Position numbers and translations under genes: made by a program. Positions 20,467-20,493 of a stretch of DNA of 20,493 nucleotides are shown here, one piece after another. The notes below the pieces were generated by a model. The model saw only the letters and a list, made by a program, of their open reading frames with translations. It was not told where the DNA came from and searched no databases. Origin of the DNA: an uncultured Collinsella sp. (lineage in GTDB: Bacteria > Actinomycetota > Coriobacteriia > Coriobacteriales > Coriobacteriaceae). Numbering within the stretch: the stretch's first letter is position 1; every line of letters begins with the position of its first letter. Location: assembly GCA_900549085.1 (NCBI GenBank), contig URMO01000032.1:1-20493 (forward strand). Reading direction: 5' to 3'.

Positions 20467-20493
20467 TGGGCTATTGCCGGCAGGTGACGAACA

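Overview
The window looks like a chromosomal segment of a gut actinobacterium of the Coriobacteriia, most likely Collinsella or a close relative. Most genes are GC-rich with strongly GC-biased third positions. The gene set (M16C peptidase with HILEH motif, SIS-domain deglycase beside a mannose-family PTS gene, L-2-hydroxyacid dehydrogenase, MetA-type homoserine acyltransferase) and the many short intergenic palindromes fit that group. The genus assignment is inference; no rRNA or other marker is present.

Left third (1-7340). A large inverted-repeat element (46-227) precedes a frameshifted AbiEi-like/PD-(D/E)XK nuclease gene (265-1367, minus). Next come a DUF5710 zinc-ribbon protein (1770-2468, plus), a triple palindrome and a 33-codon relic of a lost gene. 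Two AT-richer paralogous exported proteins follow (2769-3719 and 3780-4577, minus). Both have a hydrophobic N-terminus ending in SAT(Y/F)AWF, resembling SipW-dependent fibre subunits such as TasA. An intrinsic terminator lies between them and a palindrome overlaps their promoter. After a hypothetical gene (4975-5487, plus) is a two-gene minus operon: a YcgR-like PilZ protein (6675-7340) and a single-pass membrane protein with an extracellular beta-type domain (5536-6669).

Middle (7469-12036). An AlbA_2/GHKL ATPase-like regulator (7469-8944, minus) is preceded by two copies of an array of TATCTCTC repeats with fixed spacing. A relic of a paralogous gene (11397-11656), with a decayed copy of the same array, lies 2.5 kb away. 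Between them are a fructosamine-deglycase-like SIS protein (10152-11186) and a broken, orphan PTS EIIC gene (9376-10070) with a frameshift and no recognisable start codon.

Right part (12037-20493). Here are an M16C metallopeptidase (12037-15081), two tandem hairpins, a HicAB-type toxin-antitoxin pair with a LexA-like box upstream, and 5-formyltetrahydrofolate cyclo-ligase. A second, intact AbiEi-like nuclease gene (16975-17937, minus) is bracketed by two 119-bp direct copies of a palindromic repeat. Then come metA (18381-19307, minus; Glu111 suggests acetyl-CoA rather than succinyl-CoA) and an L-2-hydroxyacid dehydrogenase (19519-20466, plus) with an unexpected C-terminus at the window edge.

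The most interesting threads are: the exported-fibre-like pair with an attenuating terminator and a nearby c-di-GMP receptor operon; the two solitary AbiEi-like nucleases that share an upstream motif; and the AlbA_2 regulator whose operator array survives next to a ghost paralogue, including a hairpin that appears to have kept its pairing while its sequence changed.
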